DNA of 64,000 nucleotides from Drosophila pseudoobscura (lineage: Eukaryota; Arthropoda; Insecta; Diptera; Drosophilidae), in contig NC_046681.1 of the NCBI RefSeq assembly GCF_009870125.1, positions 14,335,001-14,399,000 of the forward strand. The letters are read 5' to 3'. A model generated the notes under the pieces. The model saw nothing but the letters and a program-made list of their open reading frames with translations. It had not been told where the DNA came from and did not search any database. Numbering within the stretch: the first letter of the stretch is position 1; each line of letters begins with the position of its first letter. Below are positions 34,546 to 47,183 of the stretch, piece after piece. The position numbers and the translations under genes are program-made.

Positions 34546-37500
34546 CTGCAAAGCAGATTGATAGATTGATTTATGGTCGTTTTATTCGTTTACAGTGGGT
34601 CTTTAACTGACAGTAAACATCACACAACGTTCCGATTCGAATCGAAGTTATGAAAATATTAATCAGCAATACGCGACTTTTTACAACTATCTCGTTCAAC
34701 GTTTAGCAATGAAATAAATTCATTACCACGAGGTGGCGACTGGGACTCGACTCGAGCTGCAGCTACTCTCTCGCACCACACCACAGCAGCTGTAGGAGCC
34801 CTCCGATGGTGTACACTGAACGAAAAACAGGGGCTCTAATTGCCTAATCAAGTATGAAATCATTTTAAAGAAGCTCTAATATCATCTGATATGGCTACTG
34901 TTAAAAGCAATGCTAGAAGATTTACTCTTATAGATCTATTATATGTAAGTTCAGTTAAACAAAAACTCCTAATTTCTTTCAAGGAAAACAATTATTCAAA
35001 AAAATGATTAAAAAAAATATCTAAGATTTTACATCATTGTAATATAATAAATTGAATCGAATAATACAAAACACAGCTCAAGAAGGAATAATTGTAGCTG
35101 TATAAAAGTATTCAAATAATATTATACAATTCGTTTCTTTCTGTGCACTCGGTGAAGAATTTGTGAACATGTGAAAAAACGTTAAAGATTAACGTAACTA
35201 ATAAATAAATATAGTACAGCTTTGATAAAAATTAACAGCAATTAGCTTCAATTATATCAGACGGCTGGAGATCACATCCCCAGAGGAGACATCTGTGGTT
35301 CTGTGGTTCTGTGGTTACCTCTTCCTAAAAAACCTGATCGGTTCTCGCTTTGATGCCCCTAGAGACACCATTATTTGTTCAACACTCTATTATGACGCAG
35401 ATTATCTAAATAAATTCACGTGAGCTCGGTTTTAGTGTTTCCCGTCTTTTATTTTCTGCCGCCGCCGTCTCGAAATAATGAGGCTGAATTGATTATTTCA
35501 TATACAATTTGTGATTATTTGTTTTTGGCAGCTTTTTCGTTTCTTTTTTATTTTTTTGCGGAGAGAACAAAATGTGACATCCAGTCATGCGGTTCGTTAG
35601 CTGAAATCAAACAAAGCCACAGGCAGGCAGCGTTTACATTTTTTTTCTCGGCCAGTGATATTCAACATTTTTGGTTATACAATTTGTTAATTTATGGCTC
35701 ACACAAGCCTTTCAGTGGTAGTGGTAGTGGTAGTACCGCATGGCAGGTGACAAGTCTATCTATAATTGTACTAAATAAATTTGAAATAGATCTGAATTGT
35801 GGGGGATAAAAAAGCAGAAACGAAAGCTAGGAGATGCCCCTTCGATGCCTTTCTTTTGCCCTTCGGTAAATATTTTCTCAGAATTTAACAGCTCTTTTTC
35901 CAACTGAAGGACTAGACCTGCTCCACTGTAAATGCCATTGGGAAATATACTGGCATTTTCTCCCTTGCAGTGCAACAATCAAACAAAAACCTTTACGAAT
36001 ATAAGACTTGCAGGAAAACATTATCTTAAAGCTTATTCATTCGTATTTCAACTACTTTGTCATTAAACAATGTGCAACATGTTGACACTTTTCACGCTCT
36101 GATTGGAACACTAAATATAGCCAGACTTATGTGCAGAGAGCCCCTCCACTGAGGGCGGAACAAAAGTATATTTGCAATCACAACTGCATAATTGGCCAGA
36201 CACGCTCAATGTTGTCAATTTTCACCTCTAATTAACGTCGATTCAACAAAGGTCTGCTATTGATATGAGCAATTTGCCATGAAAAAATTACTTTAGACAA
36301 TATTTATGCTCGAACGGTCTGTCGGTCGGGTCGGTCAGTCACTCAGCCAGGAGTCAGGTGCCGGCTGGTGGCTGGTGGTGGCTGCCACACGGGTTTCCAT
36401 GCAAGCGCCTCAACTCAAGCTCCAGTTTTTAAACACCCTGAAATATCTGTGGCCTTTTTTTTTTGTTTTTGTGGGGGGCTCGGGGCTCTAATTGACGCGT
36501 GTCTGGTCTCAGACAGAGACGCGCTGACAAAAACTTTTCTACACATCATCATCATTGCCGTATCATCGTCACGTGCTGTCATGCGAGCAAACGGCGAACA
36601 AAAGCCGCTTAATTAGCATTCGTGTGTCACCAGTTAATGTTTTAAGCCTTTTAGGCAAATATATCTGCCTATATAATGGTTGATTACATTGACATCGGTA
36701 TCCAGGTCATGTGAAGGATAACGAAATGCCTTTTACTCTGAGGAGCAGTTTATGACCCCGCATATATCCTGCGTTAAATGAATCATAAATAAATAATTTA
36801 AATGATTTTCCGATACTCCTTATTAGATTTCATTCAAGTTAATAGTTCTTCTTACAACTCAAGTGAAATATTTCATAATGGATAGCTACGTTGTTCGAAC
36901 GTAGTGGGATTCGTTCGTGGGATCTAAGATACCAGATACTATATATTCGTTACACTCTTATTTTTCCTTTACACACTTTCTCTATAAAAAAACTCAACGT
37001 CTCTAGGAATATGTGTGTATGTGAACGTAACCCATTAACGGCTTTCCAGATTTCCTTTTAGTTAATTGTTATTCCAGAGTTAATTCTTGATTTTTCTGCT
37101 TGATTTTGTATAGAAGCGATTTTCACTGTTTTATTTTTGCATTCAGCTTGGCAGCCACTTGACCTTGCTGGAGGTTGGCCCACCGTTTCACGCTGTGCCA
37201 CCCACAAATACACGAATATACACACACCAAAAGGCATTTTGCATTGCGAACGAATCAACGAACGAAAGCTACTACTACGAATGATTCTACGTGACATGTT
37301 TCCCTGATCGAATTGGCCTGGCCATAAGCCATAAGCAAATTTGTCGTACTTAGTTAGCTTTGGGTCAAGTCAACGGTGCTGGGAGTGGATCCGGGACGGG
37401 GTCTAGGCCCCTGTCCCGACTTACTTATTACAGCCGTTACCAAAAGCGGTCCAAAAAGGTTTTCTTTGCACGCTTCGAGCCTCATTGCACAATGGCCAAC

Positions 37501-40500
37501 GCCGAAATTCGCTGGCTGAAGCATTTACATTTTACACGGATTTTAAAATTGGTAAGGTGTCTTGGAGAAGGTAATGCCTGATGGTAGGCGTTTATCAGCG
37601 TATCAGCTACTGGTCACGTGGATCCATTTTGACCCGGCCCGGCCAATTCCGGGCAGACATTCTCTATTATTTGACTGTGTTTTTGTAATTATTTTGCAGC
37701 AGTTGTGCGCTTGATTATTGTAGTGTTAATCTAATCGATTTCTTAGAGCAAAAAAAAGCATTCCGTTGTCTGGAAAACTGCTCAACAATAGATAATCAAT
37801 GTAGATAATAAGTTTCGCATTGCACAATTAATCCCCAATGTGCTTGAGTGGCGGGAGTGTGCAAAGACACGGACAACTTGGAGCACAATTCACTTTAATC
37901 GAAGGAGAATGGAAACGCAGGGCTATATATGAATTAAAACGCGAGTTTGGTATTCTATTGGCTGAAAGTATTATCTCTGAGTGTGTGAAATGTGTTGCAG
38001 ATACTACAAACGTACAGCAATTCAAATATTTTTGGGCAAATCCATTAGACAATGTCCGGCAGAAAGGGAAAATTCATTTCTAAGAATGCCAGTTGATTAT
38101 AGAAAAAAAGGTAGTGTTGATTTAAGCTGTTCCAAGTGGATGTAAGCCTATGGATTTTTGAGAACTTTAAACAAGTCCAAGGCATACAACACGTCGTTTA
38201 TTCATATCTACTTTGAACGTAGAGAAAAGAATGTTTTAATAAAATATTTAACCATTAAGGAGTGTCCCTATAGCACTTTGTAGCAAAATAGCAGCTTTTT
38301 GGGTAATTTTCCATACAAAAATGCCACCTTATATGCTCTTCAGAATGTACATTGTACACGCCAATAAATATCCATTTAAATTCGAATCATTTCTAAAGGC
38401 AGAGACTGAAATTCTTAGCACGAAATTGGCTTTTCATATAACTCTGTTTATTGGCCTATTAATTGTTGTACCGAGGTTTAAAACTCCCGGAATGACGTCA
38501 AAGGAATCTCCAGTTGCAGACACTTCAATTGATCAATTATCCGGAATGAAGCAGTTCAAGACACATATTCAGTTCAGTTCCACGACACTCCATCGTTAAG
38601 TAAAGGTCTTTAAATAGAGAATTCGTTAACACACAATCGTTTAGACTAGACGATGGATTTCAGTGCAGCCGGTCGGTTCCATGGCTTTCACAAAGTTTAT
38701 CTCAAGTCGTATATTTGCATTAATTTATAACAAATATAAAAGGCTTTTCCATGATCGATCGCAGCATATTGAAAATCTTTATAATATGTTCTTGGCTTAT
38801 CTCACAAGCAGCCGACGATAAGAAAGGGCGCTATACCGAAAGTGATTTACCCAGAAATCGACCAAATAAAAATCCACTAAGCACTCAAAAGAGTTGACCA
38901 TAAAAATCGAAGGTGCCACGAATCGTCGATCGGTTAGTGGTCTATGATTAGGTGGGGGAATGGGGGTTTTCAGGTATGGCGATTGGTGGCCTCTTATCGG
39001 TTTGCCGGATGAGTTAATTGGCTTGTATTGCCCTAATACTACGACTACCGTATGACAAAGTGTGAATTGTGATTGATTTCGAATGCTAAATGAGCACCCG
39101 GCACTGGCACTGGCACTGGTACTGGGGACCGTAGAGCCTGCTCTGAATTGGTTTCTCGATTGCGATCGGATCGCGAAATATGTGTGTGATTACTCCACTT
39201 ACGAGTGTTTCATTAACAGGCCGCCCCAATCCACTTGAATATCATTCAGCCATGAATACAAACACTCCGCACACCGTCTACAAACATATTGACCACCGAT
39301 CATCATTGGTTTCCCTTAGTTTGTTTTGGCTACAGTTCGGGTTTCGCCTGAATCGAGGTGTTTTTATCTCTCTGTTCCGAGGATTGTTTATTAAAACATT
39401 ATCAATATGATATGTGTAATCCAACCCTGATCCACTCGACCGACCATCCCATACCGTCCCGCATCGTCTGTTTTTTGGCTCTGTCATTAGTCGCGTTGAC
39501 AACTGCTAATTGTGGTAAGTGTTTATTGGCCCAATTTTCGAGGTATGCGATAAGATTCTTTTTCGTCTGTTTCTTTTTTAATTATCCATGTATTTCCTAT
39601 CGTTAGGTTTTACATTCAATGACTCTTCTTCCTCTGGTTATCTTAACCGCAGAAATGATGATGAACTTGGATGAGAGAGAACGCTTCGTCTAGACAGAGT
39701 GTTGCGCGATGTGATGTCATAGTTTATGAGTGGAATATCATTATTTTTTCGGGTTTACTTATGTATGTATGTCCACTGAGATCCAAGGAGAAGATTTGTA
39801 GTATTCTTAAAGCCAATGTTAATGTTTGTTGATTGTAAAATTATGAAACTCTTTAATGGAAAGGACAATATTCATGTAGAAACAATTTATATTTTTATTG
39901 GAGATAGGGTTTTGAAATAATGGTTGTTTATCGCCATCTACGTCTGTTTTCCTTTTCTAGGGAATAAATTGCGAGTCAGTAGTATTCTTTCTTCGTTTCT
40001 TTCTATCATTCCATAGTACTCTTATCTAGTTGAAAAGAATGTCTTATTTTTCTTTGTTAGATGGCTTCATACTTTCCTCTCTTGAATTCTTTTAAATTAA
40101 TGTTCCACATTTTCACATCTGATATTTCAGTACTCGTTCATGTCTAACGTTAATTTATTCAACCCGTTTTGTTTAATTAAATTTAAAATTATGGTTAAAT
40201 TAGGTAGCACTGCAAATGAGTTTTCCTCGTGCAATAAAATATACTTATGCATTCATTAAGAAATCATTCACTTGCCATTCATTTTGGGTGGAATATGCAT
40301 ATTGAAATCCCACAACAACAACAAAAAAATACAAACCAAATACGAAACGAGTAACGTATGTGAATAAAGTCAAGTATTTGAACCATACATTAATAACAAA
40401 GCTCAAAGCTCGAAAGCGAGCGTTTTAATCATAAGCGTATAAAATTTGCATTTGCATTTCGCATTCGGTGTTTCTGTTTTGTTTTGCGTTTTATAATTGT

Positions 40501-40924
40501 GCCAAAAAACACGTACGTACAGAAATGTGAAATATCTAAAGTATTTATTTTATTATAGCCAATGACTTTTTGCGTTGAACTTGGCGGAAAAATGGTTTAG
40601 CAGCGTGGGCAAAGGGGTAAAACCTACTCTGGTATTCACACAGCAGGCAGGAAATTAGAAAACTTTTCCGTTGATGTGTCAAATCTCGTGTCACTTTTCT
40701 CACTGTTCTTCTATCTCTATGCTCCCTCTTATTTCTTGGAATTGCCCAAAGTTTGCAAATCAATTAAGAGTCGAATGTGATGGTGCTGCTCGTCGTGGGG
40801 GCAATGGGTACTTTAACTTTCATATTCACGTTAACGGGAATGCGATCCGTATAGAGTGGGGCAAAACGACGGCGAAGGCGAAGGCGAAGACTAAAACGAT
40901 CCGCGCGACCCGCTTAAACACGAC
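34546..40924 (-). other. presumed 5' intron/upstream region of Nha1
   Basis: No coding exon is convincing on either strand. A further CTCF-like AGGTGGCG lies at 34731-34738, next to a CTCGAG-rich patch. A triplet-like tandem (AGTGGT)n is at 35713-35736 and a CACTGG tandem at 39101-39122. If Nha1 starts at the TATA promoter near 40,925, this is its first intron, minus an unlocated leader-exon donor. Confidence 0.4.
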
Positions 40925-40957
40925 TAAGTCGCTGCAAATTCTTGCATGCGTTTTATA
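40921..40957 (-). promoter_or_regulatory. TATA/initiator promoter on the minus strand
   Basis: Read on the minus strand, TATAAAA (40957-40951) lies 32 bp before the A of CTTAGTCG (A at 40925), a near-match to the fly initiator TCAKTY. A pure CT tract (41093-41115), which is GA on the minus strand and suits GAGA factor, lies about 170 bp upstream. The sequence that would be transcribed is GC-richer and leader-like, with a 16-codon upstream frame starting at GAATATG. It is the best candidate for a distal Nha1 promoter. No downstream promoter element matches well. Confidence 0.45.
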
Positions 40958-43900
40958 AGCACACACACACATGCAGGCAATGGGTGTAAGTGTCTGCGAG
41001 TGTGAGAAAACACTCGTACAATCTCGCACAAGAATTGAACCGCATTCATTGATTGAATCAAAGTTGTACGCTTACTCCCGATTACTCGCTTGCTCTCTCT
41101 CTCTCTCTCTCTCTTTTAAGTACTCCACTCGGGTGGTGATCACGAAGAGCCGCACGAAGTTGGAACTCATGTAATTGTCTGCTGTGCTGTATCTTCTTCT
41201 ATATACTCGTCTTTCTTCTTCCACCTGAGCATAGTTATGGGGCGGGAGTGCAAGGGCACTCCCTTGTGCATATTTTCATTGTGATATTCTCTTTTTCAAA
41301 AATAAATAAAAAATTCATACAAAAAATTAAATTTTAAAAGAACTGATAAAAAAAAAATTTTAAATATATTTTCAAAAATCTGCTGGTGATTAAAAAAATT
41401 TTACATAAAAAAAAAAATGTAAGAAAACGCAACTTACTTTTCAGTTCTTAGTTGGTTCTTATCTAAAAATCTATATTAAAAATGGTAGTATTAACTATAA
41501 ATTATAATTTCAGAGCGAATAAAGTACTAATAATAAATATAAATCAATTAGTTCGGTAGCCAAGTCCACATTTATGGTCGATGCGCCACTGCAGTTATAT
41601 ATCTATATCTAGCATGTCTGACGTACTATAAACAACATCCATATACAAGTAACTTAGTCATCATAAAATATATTTCTTAGACGATTCCCAAGCCACTCGA
41701 GAAGTGCCCCTGGCTATAAATTCAATCCATCACGTTGGCCCGCTGCTTTAAGAATTTACAATTTCGAATGCAATGTCATGACTGTACTTTGTGGCCAATT
41801 CTGGCATTATATGAAAATAGTACACACATTATTTATACTGTACAATATATGACACGGAAAAGTATGCAATAAAAATGATTGATAGCCTTAGATTAATAAT
41901 GGCATTCATTTGTGTTTTTTTAATTAGTGCGACTTGAAGCATTCAATCAATCGAAAATCGAAAGCAGTTGATGGTTTTATGGCCACAAGCTAATCAATTT
42001 CGATTTGATATGGTTTCGGTCTCAAGTTGATTATTATTTGATCAGGCATAAAGAGATCTAGGAAGTCCCACATGGAAACGAAACTGTTTGATATTTTTAA
42101 ATCCAGTTGGTTTGGCTTCTATATTTACTATATTTAAGTCGAACTGGTTTTAGTCTGTTACTAAATTACTCCCATAAATATTTATCGAGGTTAATCATTT
42201 GGAATAACCAAATAAAACTTTGTAATTGCTTGCTTATTGATTTAACATTTCCATAAAGTTTTCTGTTTAATTTATTACTCTGAAATGCAAACGGAAAACA
42301 AATTTTGTTGACTGAATGGAAATATTTTCCAGTTCTCTTTCTTATATGACAATGTTGTTGGTGATTTTTGTTTATTTGTTCATTTTATCAATCATGATAC
42401 ATCCAAAAAATGATAAAAGTCTCTGGCATTGGGGAGGAATATCATTCCATATCTGTGGCCATAAAAAGTTTATGCGTCAAAACTCTTCAAAGATTTCCAC
42501 TGCAATCGTGATTATCGCCTTTATAAGTTCTACTTGATATGGAGTAATTACGAAAAAAAGCCAGATATGTATAATATTTGATAATGGAATTTAAAAAAGC
42601 AATTTGCATTTTCGTAAATTGTATAAGGATATCTAATCTAGAATGCCATTACAGCGCTTTTCTTCTTTAATATTGCCATTTAATATTTATTGTCAATGTG
42701 TTTATCTAATTTCCGGTAATATATTTACCTATTTTCATGACTGGTATCTGCATATTACATATTTCTCCTCACATTCCCAACACGGAAACATTTCGGTTTA
42801 CATTTATCAATTGAATTCAAACAATCCGCACAATTTGTAGGAAATGTGGAAACTTTTTGAATGGAACTTCTCTAATTATTTGAGTGGCAAATGAAAACCG
42901 TGAAATGCGACAACCTGCTGTGCTGGGCAAGGCTGAGGACTGAGGACTGAGGTAGAGAGACTGAAACTGTAAAAGGGAATTTGCCATTGGGTGTGGGTCT
43001 GGGTCTGGGTCGGGGTCACCATAAATTAACTTTGGCAAAATTACAAACATTTTCCGCATTAAAACCCAAATCACGGGGCCACCACATACACATACACACA
43101 GATACATGTACAAATACATATACATATATTTGTTTGAATGTACGTACATACGATAGAGGATTGGATGGATGGGAATGGAGCAATTTCAATTAAAGCTAAT
43201 TACAACCAATATCGACTGCCAACAATGTCAAGCATCAAAAGCTACGGGAGAAGCCACCCAAAAAGGGGGCAAGCGGTTCTGTTCGTTCGTTCGCTTGTTC
43301 GTCTGTTGGTTGGATAGTGGCTTCCTTCGGATGGTCTCGTGGGTTGGTTTGGATGTATTATTGGTTGGAGGAAACTGTGATAATGTCCTGTCTGGGTCGT
43401 ACACTGAGAGAAACGAAACTGCGGTTCTGTTCCAGGGTGTCACTCAATGTCGCCAAAAGGCGTCCTGTCCTTTGGCTGCGGGAGGTGTGAAGACTGGTGC
43501 ATAAGTAAATGTTGCTGTCACCAGGTCTCTGCTGTCTGCTGAGGGATGTGTGGGTGTTTGTTGTAGGTGCTGGGTGCTGGGTGGTGGGTGGTGGGAGTGT
43601 GCTTCTTGAGGCAATGCCTGAATTTGAGTCAGAGTCCGTTGCAGATGTCGTGGTTCTTGCTGCCGCTGCTCCTCCTCATGTTGTTGCCATGGAATAATTA
43701 AAGCAAATTTGCACTTCAGACAGTCACCCGAGGAAAAACAACGCAAACAGCTCAGCCCGCAACGCTGGCGACCCACAACAAGAGAGCCATGCACATCCAT
43801 GCCATTCTGCCATGCTGCCACATGCCACGCCATACCACAGCCATGCCACATCCATCCGACCAGACCAGGTACCGTCGAGGATGCCGATGCTGCTCCTCCA

Positions 43901-45000
43901 ATGGTGACAAAAACGCCTGGAGCTCGAGCAGGAGCCGCTCCTCCTTTTTGCTCGACTGCCAGAGCCAACGTCAACAAAAAGGGGTGCTGGATGGATAGAT
44001 GCCTGGCAGGGAGGAGGCGGAACTCTCAACAACAACGGGGCACTACAGAGCACGCCAGTCAGTCGGGAAAAGTATGCGAAAAAATCTACAGATATATGTA
44101 TATATTTCTGTGTAAATATATATGTATACGTGTGGGAGAGTATAATATGGAACAGAGCCAACAACACGAGAAACAATGCCAGTGAGTGGCATAGAGAGGC
44201 GAAACAGGAGCGGTTTGCTAGTAGAAGAGGTCGTTGTAGTTGTAGAAGAGTAAATAATTAAAAACGAAATTCAATTATATTAGTTTTAATTAATTCACAA
44301 ATTACGTATACGGAATAGCTTTGAGAGGGATATCCGATACGGTTTAAGATGTGATACGTCATACAGAGTATTAAAACAGAAGCGGCCCAACATTATAATA
44401 TTAATTCTAAGGGAAATGGGAGCCCTTGTATACAAAATACTTCAATATTGTTTTCCAAGCAAAAGAAGAGGTTGCTGCAGTTCCTTAAATCGAAAATCAT
44501 ATTTATTGATTGTACTTTTTTACTTGTAATATTTGTTTGGTTCTCAAACAATTCAATGATTATATTGAATAGCATAAAATATCTCAGCTTAACAAACGAA
44601 TAAGAAATGGCAGAGAGATACAGGAGCGGTCCAGGAGTAGATGAGTTTATGGTAGGAGTAAAGAAAATACAATTTTTTTGGAAGCATCAGAGACGTTAGA
44701 AAATATTTAGCAAAAATTATATATTGAATAAATACAGTTTAATATTTAACTTTCTTTTGCACAACCAATTCATTCAGCAATTCAGTGGCATTTCTTGAGC
44801 CCCTTAACCATATGCACCCAACCACATTGCGAGAATCCCCTCCTGTTGGTTGAAACGAGAGCGAGGCGGAAAAAAAGAAAGGAAAACCCCGAACAACAGC
44901 GTCGATGAGTGACTCGTGTGGATGCTGCTGCACCCCATACTCTGCTGCTGCCACTCTCCTGAGCGCAACAAGGACCAAAGCCAAAAAAAAAAAAGAAATT
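40958..45000. other. intergenic interval without recognisable gene
   Basis: A-rich and T-rich stretches (41,290-41,420), a GGGTCT tandem (42,993-43,016) and a Gly/His-poor GC-rich patch with CCATGC/CCACAT repetition (43,790-43,860) are seen. An open frame on the minus strand at 43,444-43,977 lacks an ATG at its start and has no domain. I call no gene here. Confidence 0.5.
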
Positions 45001-46350
45001 CCACTACAACAAAAATAAAAATATATAACGAATGCCAGCAACAACACCAACAACTACAACAATATTAATAACGAATGGCAACAATAAACTGAGCTTGCGC
45101 CAAATACGAAAATTTGTTGGTAGTAGATGTGGAAGGGAAAACCGAACGAATCTCTCACACGAGGCGAAGGACGACAATGCCAGTGATACACACACACACA
45201 CACTCGCACACTCGCACACGCACTCACACAGAGGCACAGAGCACGAAGCTGTGCTCTCGCCGAAAGCTCCTCAAAGTCAAAGTTGTGTTGTTGTGTGAGA
45301 GATGTTCACCCGAAAAGAAGAAAAGAACTTGAAATTGAACTGTGTGTGAAGAAGAAGCATCAGGCAGGCAGCATCCAGACAAATTGGAGAGCGCGCCGTC
45401 AGTCGAGAAGGTAGTAGTATCATCATGCATCTTCTCTTCTCTCCTCTCTCTCGCTGTCTCTCTCTCTCTCGCTTTCTCTGATTGTCGCTCGCTCGCGTTG
45501 TTGTTGTTGCTGTTGTTGTGGGAGCAGAAAATATTTTAACGCAATTAGAGTCGGGAGCATCGTCGTGGCATCGGCAGCAGCAGGCAGCCAGAAGCAGCAT
45601 CAAAACGGGACCCAGAGCCCCCCAGAGCCAGAGCGTACGCGCACGCAGACGGACACGGAGCACGGAGCACGGATAGAACGCAAAAGAACAAATACAAAGA
45701 ATAGAATTGAAAGTAAATGAAAGCGTAGAAAGAACCGAAAGAAACAGTTGCAAGGCACGCAAAAAATCTTGTACGTTCTCAGCAAAAAACAAATTGTGGA
45801 GCAGTGAAAAAAGTGTGACCAGCAACAGCAAAAAGATTAGCCGACTCAATTAACTGTAAAAACCTGCTGCTTGCCAGCCACACACATAGAGTGAGAGTGC
45901 GAGTGAGATAGAGTCAAAGTGAGAGCAAGAAAGAAAGAGCGAGCGAGCCAGCAAGTGCGAGGTGAAGGTGAAGCTGAAGGAGAAGCGCGAACAATTTGTT
46001 GAATACGTCGTCTCCGGGACCGCCACAAAGGGAAAAAAGCGAAAGTGAATTCAAAAGAAATGTCCACAACTTTTCTATGCAAAGTAATCTCTTAACACAC
46101 ACACAGGACTCTTAAAGATAATACAAACAAAAAAATAAAAAAGAAAGAAAGTTTATAATCAAAATAAAAAAAAATAGAAAAAGTGCCAACAAAAACTAAG
46201 CCCAGTTTCCCGATAGAGAGGAAAATTCCCAGAAAGCCCTAAAAGGACCAAAAACAAGAAAGAAAAAAGGGGAGAAAATTGGCGGCGCAAAAGTTAAAAG
46301 GGACAAAGGCGATTAAGCAGCTCACCAAGGACGAGGGCCCAGCACGAAAG
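45000..46350 (+). other. probable 5' UTR exon of a plus-strand gene
   Basis: The plus strand is purine/A-rich with the texture of long fly leaders: CAACAACACC tracts, a CA tract (45188-45232), a GAGA-factor-like CT tract (45433-45480), then GAAAG/AACAAA-rich sequence up to a strong donor, AAAG|GTGAGC (exon end 46350). ATG codons within it open only very short frames. A TCAGTC initiator-like site at 45399-45404 is one possible start; others are open. No coding ATG is reached before the donor, so the coding exons must lie to the right, beyond the window. The gene cannot be named. Confidence 0.5.
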
Positions 46351-46555
46351 GTGAGCGCAAATAAGTCATGCCAACGCAGAAAAGCGAAGAAAGCACAAAT
46401 AAAAAAAAAGAAATATACATAGCAAAGCAAAGTAGAGACGACAGGATCCAGAGCAAAGTTGCTCCTAGCGACACCAAAGCGGCTGAAGAAGCAGCGGCCG
46501 AGCACCAGTAGCGGCCGCGACAGCAAAACAAAATAGAAACCTCGAAGAATTTGAT

Positions 46556-46788
46556 ACCCTGGCAGAGGCATTAATCATTTCAATCACATCTACTTAGTAG
46601 GGATATATAAAAACATGGGAAAATTTGGAATATCTTAAATATTGCGAGCGAATTTGGCTATTGAAAACATGGGATATATAGAGGGATCCGATTATGATCC
46701 GTTTTTGCGGTTTTACCATAGAAGTGCCTACTATTGCACGACTTTTTTGCATAGAAACCCTACAAATAATCATACCCTCTGCCAGGGT
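46556..46788. mobile_element. small terminal-inverted-repeat element (MITE-like)
   Basis: Perfect 13-bp inverted ends, ACCCTGGCAGAGG (46556-46568) and CCTCTGCCAGGGT (46776-46788), bound 233 bp of AT-rich sequence with no coding capacity. Similarity of the ends continues weakly inward (ATCATTT against ATTATTT). The ends resemble the ACCCT-GCAGAGGGT ends of common short Drosophila repeats. No clear target-site duplication is visible (flanks GAT and GAC), so the exact boundary and the superfamily are uncertain. Confidence 0.6.
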
Positions 46789-46799
46789 GACAGCAGACC

Positions 46800-47183
46800 G
46801 CCCCCAACAGATTTTTTTTCTCTTGAAGAGTGACAGTCGTCGACGGTGTCGTCCTCGTTGGCGTCGTCGTCTTCGTCGCCTTGCAGTGCCTCAAGAGGCT
46901 GGCGGATGGATACTGCTGCTGCCGCTGCTGCTGCTGATGCTGCTGTTGCTGACGCTTTTGAATTCGACTTGAGTTCGTTGTGGGCGTCGTGAGAGTTCGC
47001 GAAGGAGGCACGAGCCATGCTCTCGCTCTCTATGGTGCCCCTGTGATGGGTGTTGTTGGTTGTGTTATTGCTGTTGGTGTTGGTGTTGCTGTTGCTGTTG
47101 CTCTTGCTGTTCTTGTTATTCATAGGCAAACATAGGCAAACAAGCAGAAGCAAAGCAAAGAGCAACCTGCGTGGCTGGGCCAA
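46800..47183 (-). repeat. low-complexity trinucleotide region with an open frame
   Basis: GTC/GTT/CTG triplet runs give a minus-strand open frame rich in Asn, Ala and Asp. It could begin with a hydrophobic, signal-like stretch (LLFALLLLVCLCLP), but that part has no ATG. The only early ATG (before NNKNSKSN) falls after the hydrophobic part. Because triplet repeats open frames by chance, I do not call a gene. Confidence 0.35.

Noticed and set aside
43444..43977. 177-codon open frame on the minus strand
   Set aside because: It has no ATG at its start, His/Gln/Trp-rich composition from CCATGC/CTGCTG repetition, and no domain or splice context.
45277..45849. 190-codon open frame on the minus strand
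   Set aside because: It is the complement of the GA- and A-rich leader; the Leu/Ser/Phe runs reflect base composition only.
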